Positions 61,742 to 64,000 of a stretch of 64,000 nucleotides of DNA are shown piece by piece. Source of the DNA: Maridesulfovibrio sp. GTDB lineage: Bacteria > Desulfobacterota > Desulfovibrionia > Desulfovibrionales > Desulfovibrionaceae. Each line of letters opens with the position of its first letter. Position 1 is the first letter of the stretch. The DNA is taken from contig NZ_OY762999.1 of NCBI RefSeq assembly GCF_963666665.1, positions 295,501-359,500 of the forward strand. The letters run 5' to 3'. The position numbers were made by a program, and so were the translations under genes. The notes beneath the pieces are model-generated. The model was not told where the DNA came from and did no database searches. It was given only the letters and a program-made list of their open reading frames with translations.

Positions 61742-61810
61742 TCAGTCGCGATTAGCGTTGTGCTAGTCGCGATTATCAATGTACAGTCGCGATTAGCGAT
61801 GTAAATGACA
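61742..61810 (-). repeat. Transposon right end with three abutting TnsB-type sites
   Basis: Read inward on the minus strand: R1 61804-61784, R2 61783-61763, R3 61762-61742, exactly 21 bp each with no gaps. Core AATCGCGACT is shared by all three and by L1. Dense packing is typical of a Tn7 right end. Confidence 0.92.
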
Positions 61811-61815
61811 GTGTT
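61811..61815 (+). repeat. Target-site duplication, right copy (GTGTT)
   Basis: Identical to 37754-37758. Its last base is the final base of the lipA stop codon (minus strand TAA at 61817-61815). Confidence 0.9.
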
Positions 61816-62690
61816 TATAACTTGTCGAACGCCTCGGCGGCATTGAAGGAACTGCGGACAAGCGGTGCACAGAACATATGGGGCACACTAAGCTTTCTGC
61901 CGTATTCAGCGTATTCATCGAAAACAGCAGGTTCCACGTAGCGTTTTACAGCCGGATGCGCTTTTGAGGGGCGCATGTACTGGCCGATGGTGATGATGTC
62001 GCAATTGATGGCTGCGAGGTCGTCGATAACTTGATAGACCTGTTCATCTGTTTCGCCTAGGCCCACCATGAGCCCTGATTTGGCGTGAATATCACTAAGC
62101 TGTTTGACCCGTTCGATGAGTTCTAGGCTTTGTTTGTAATCGGCCTGCGGGCGGATTTCCGGGTAGAGCGCGGGCGGAGTTTCCACATTGTGGTTGATCA
62201 CGTCCGGCTTGGCGGAGATTACGGTTTTGAGCGCATCAAGGTTGCCCTGAAAATCCGGGATGAGCACTTCAATTTTGCATTCGGGATGCTCGGCGCGGAT
62301 ACGTTCGATGGTTTCCGCAAAGTGGGCTGCACCACCGTCATCGAGGTCATCGCGGGTTACAGAAGTGATGACTGCGTATTTCAGGCCCAGACGCGTTACT
62401 GCCTCTGCCACACGGCGCGGTTCGTCCGCATCAAGCGGTTCGATCTGACCAGGACAGATGTTACAGAAGGCACAGTCTCGGGTGCAGTTATTGCCCATGA
62501 TCAGGAATGTAGCCACTTTACGGGAGAAACACTCCCAGCAGTTGGGGCATTTTGCGGACTGGCAGACCGTGTTCAGATTCAGGTCATCCAGCATTTTGCT
62601 GGTATCGTTGAAAGTTCTTCCGGTGGGCAGTTTAACCCGCAGCCAAGGCGGTATCCGCAAATACTTTTCCGAATTCTTCTCTGAAGACAT
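61815..62690 (-). CDS. lipA: Lipoyl synthase
   Basis: A 291-residue radical SAM enzyme that inserts two sulfurs into octanoyl groups. It has the auxiliary cluster motif VCQSAKCPNCWECF, the radical SAM motif NCTRDCAFCNI and the C-terminal RSSFNAAEAF, whose arginine-serine-serine is universal and supplies a cluster ligand. It overlaps lipB by 59 bp; ATG at 62690 has AGGAAG 6 nt upstream inside lipB. The stop codon touches the target duplication of the Tn7-like element, so the protein is intact. Confidence 0.97.
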   Translation of the reverse strand: MSSEKNSEKYLRIPPWLRVKLPTGRTFNDTSKMLDDLNLNTVCQSAKCPNCWECFSRKVATFLIMGNNCTRDCAFCNICPGQIEPLDADEPRRVAEAVTRLGLKYAVITSVTRDDLDDGGAAHFAETIERIRAEHPECKIEVLIPDFQGNLDALKTVISAKPDVINHNVETPPALYPEIRPQADYKQSLELIERVKQLSDIHAKSGLMVGLGETDEQVYQVIDDLAAINCDIITIGQYMRPSKAHPAVKRYVEPAVFDEYAEYGRKLSVPHMFCAPLVRSSFNAAEAFDKL

Positions 62691-63276
62691 TTTTTACTTC
62701 CTCGGTAGAAATTTCCTTGCCAGCCTCCCGTGAAAGGGAGGTGGGGTGCGCGCCGTGCAACCCGCAGAGGGTGATGGCGTCGAAAAGTTTCATGTCACTG
62801 GAAACATTGAATGACAAGCCGTGGTAGGTGATCCATTTTTTGACCCCGATGCCGATGGAGCAGAGCTTTCCGGGACCGACCCAGACTCCGGGCCTTCCTT
62901 CACTTCTGGCTGCTTCCACACCGAATCGGGCAGCAGTGCGGATTGCGGTCTCTTCCATGTCATAGAAGAATTTCTTGATTCCGCCGCGCCGTTTTTCAAT
63001 GCGCATGACCGGGTAGACCACCAGTTGGCCGGGGTAATGGCAGGTGATATTGCCCCCCCTTGCGGTCTGAACTACCTCTGCTCCCATGGCATTCAGAGCT
63101 TCCTCGCTGATGAGCAGGTTTTCCAGTCCGCCCTGACGGCCCAGGGTAACCACCGGAGGATGCTCCAAAAGATAAAGAGCATCACCGGCAGTGCCTTCCA
63201 TGACTTGTTTCAGTCTTGCCAGTTGGATTTTTTCTGCTTCCCCGTGGGGGATTAATCCAAGATCAATAAATTCCAT
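62632..63276 (-). CDS. lipB: Lipoyl(octanoyl) transferase
   Basis: A 214-residue enzyme moving octanoate from ACP to lipoyl domains. LEHPPVVTLGRQGG, RGGNITCHYPGQLVVYPV and KLCSIGIGVKKWITYHGLSFNV contain the catalytic lysine; FDAITLCGLHGAHPTSL replaces the more common F...I-PCG-I segment that carries the second catalytic cysteine. ATG at 63276 is preferred over TTG at 63282. It is first in a lipB-lipA operon after the rsm22-like gene. Confidence 0.95.
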   Translation of the reverse strand: MEFIDLGLIPHGEAEKIQLARLKQVMEGTAGDALYLLEHPPVVTLGRQGGLENLLISEEALNAMGAEVVQTARGGNITCHYPGQLVVYPVMRIEKRRGGIKKFFYDMEETAIRTAARFGVEAARSEGRPGVWVGPGKLCSIGIGVKKWITYHGLSFNVSSDMKLFDAITLCGLHGAHPTSLSREAGKEISTEEVKNVFREEFGKVFADTALAAG

Positions 63277-63282
63277 ATTCAA

Positions 63283-64000
63283 TTACTTTCTGTCTTTAAA
63301 AGAACGTGAATCTTGCTTCTGCTGCGGTTTGGCTGCTTTTGCTTCACGTTTACGCTTGTCACCTTCACGCATGGGCAGGGGGACTATCAGTGCGCCTGAT
63401 TTTTCATCCCGCTTTTCTTCTTCAGGGATGGGCATACCGATAAGTCCACCGGGATACAAGGTTTTTGCTCCACCTTGTGCTGATAGCAAAATCTGGCCTT
63501 GAGCCGCACAGCCGTATTGTCCGAAGCCGCCTTCATCGAGTCTGAAGGATTCTGATATCGCACGGATGAGCATTTCGCCTTCGCGTGGATTTTCAACTTC
63601 TTCCTTTCGCAGACCTACATAGAGGAAGCTCAGGCTGACATTGTCCTTTTCGAGGCGGCATTGGGCTGAAAGTTTCTGCAGCCATGCCGGAGCGTGATCG
63701 GAATCATAGTTGAAATGGCACCATGCCTTTCCCTGTTCGCCACTCATGGGACATTCTTCGGTGTGAGTACAGGGGCCGAGAATGGGAAAACCTGCTTCCA
63801 CGAATTCCTGACGGATTACAGAAAGAACCCTGCCGGAACGGCGGATACCCGGTTCGATGATCAGGATTCGTCCTTCCGGGGCCAGTTTATGGACCATGGA
63901 CAGGCAGAATTTTTCCGCCCATACCGGGAGCGGGGTGCGTGTTCCGGCGGATACTTCGTTAACCATGTTGGCGGTGACCAGCAGGTGTGCTTTCTCGCGT
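63283..64000 (-). CDS. Rsm22-type small-subunit rRNA methyltransferase-like protein (C-terminal part, runs off window)
   Basis: The frame stays open to the window edge (REKAHLLVTANMVNEVSAG), so ATG 63966 is internal and the N-terminus is missing. GRILIIEPGIRRSGRVLSVIRQEF is the class I methyltransferase strand-loop after the SAM domain, and CTHTEECPMSGEQGKAWCHF is the Cys-rich (Fe-S or zinc) motif of the Rsm22 family. The last ~60 residues are basic and Lys/Gln-rich. The stop lies 6 bp before the lipB ATG at 63276, so all three genes form one unit. Confidence 0.85.
   Translation of the reverse strand, partial: REKAHLLVTANMVNEVSAGTRTPLPVWAEKFCLSMVHKLAPEGRILIIEPGIRRSGRVLSVIRQEFVEAGFPILGPCTHTEECPMSGEQGKAWCHFNYDSDHAPAWLQKLSAQCRLEKDNVSLSFLYVGLRKEEVENPREGEMLIRAISESFRLDEGGFGQYGCAAQGQILLSAQGGAKTLYPGGLIGMPIPEEEKRDEKSGALIVPLPMREGDKRKREAKAAKPQQKQDSRSFKDRK

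Larger units (their letters stand above)
37759..61810 (+). mobile_element. Tn7-like transposon, 24,052 bp, inserted at the lipA 3' end
   Basis: Termini are TGT...ACA. Left: TGTGATTTACATCGC; right (reverse complement): TGTCATTTACATCGC. The first 27 bp match with one mismatch. Each end has three copies of a 21-22 bp site. The element has a tnsA-tnsB-tnsC-tniQ operon at the left, a separate tniQ near the right, and cargo between: an IS66 element, a type I secretion/RTX locus broken by an IS3 element, a metallophosphoesterase, a RloC-like nuclease and an unknown gene. A 5-bp duplication flanks it. The right end touches the lipA stop codon. I see no CRISPR array or cas genes. Confidence 0.95.

Noticed and set aside
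37759..61810. CRISPR array or guide-like repeats inside the transposon
   Set aside because: The short repeats present are the TnsB-type sites at the ends and protein-coding repeats in the RTX gene; no regular repeat-spacer pattern or cas gene was seen.

Overview
The window looks like chromosome from a sulfate-reducing deltaproteobacterium of the Desulfovibrio / Maridesulfovibrio type. This is inferred from protein content (fused B12-binding radical SAM protein, RemA-Gmk-YicC block, response regulators with HDOD or HD output, inactive-transglutaminase membrane protein operon) and moderate GC. It is not proven by any marker gene.

Layout. 1-37396 is core chromosome: PII/AmtB nitrogen genes, a large radical SAM protein, Tag glycosylase, an OFA-type MFS transporter, a pirin-nitroreductase pair, acetyl-CoA synthetase, a glycosyltransferase group, a MarR-acetyltransferase fusion with a long palindromic operator, a PilZ protein, an RNase H-like exonuclease, a methyltransferase, a DEAD-box helicase, the MtaB-YicC-RemA-Gmk-PyrF-TPR-RecJ run, a four-gene operon with an inactive-transglutaminase 7TM protein, an ATP-grasp enzyme and a retropepsin-like protease, a metal-linked DUF4198 protein, and a four-gene signalling operon.

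37759-61810 is a complete Tn7-like transposon of 24,052 bp. It has TGT...ACA termini, a 5-bp target duplication (GTGTT), three spaced TnsB-type sites at one end and three abutting ones at the other, and a tnsA-tnsB-tnsC(TniB-like)-tniQ operon. A second, separate tniQ gene sits at the far end. It lies directly against the lipA stop codon, and the terminator that seems to have belonged to lipA is now on the other side of the element. I see no CRISPR array or cas genes in it. Cargo: an RTX-type exoprotein locus (HlyC-like acyltransferase, membrane protein, large calcium-binding repeat protein, HlyB- and HlyD-like type I secretion proteins), a metallophosphoesterase, a RloC/PrrC-like anticodon nuclease candidate and an unknown 148-aa protein. 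Two insertion sequences have entered it: an IS66-family element with a clean 8-bp duplication, and an IS3-family element that breaks the RTX gene.

61815-64000 returns to core genes: lipA, lipB (overlapping) and the end of an Rsm22-type methyltransferase gene.

Main points for follow-up: the lipA-associated, two-TniQ Tn7-like element; its RloC-like and RTX cargo; and a shared LytTR-type direct-repeat motif (21-bp period) upstream of both the MFS transporter and acs, suggesting one two-component system controls both.
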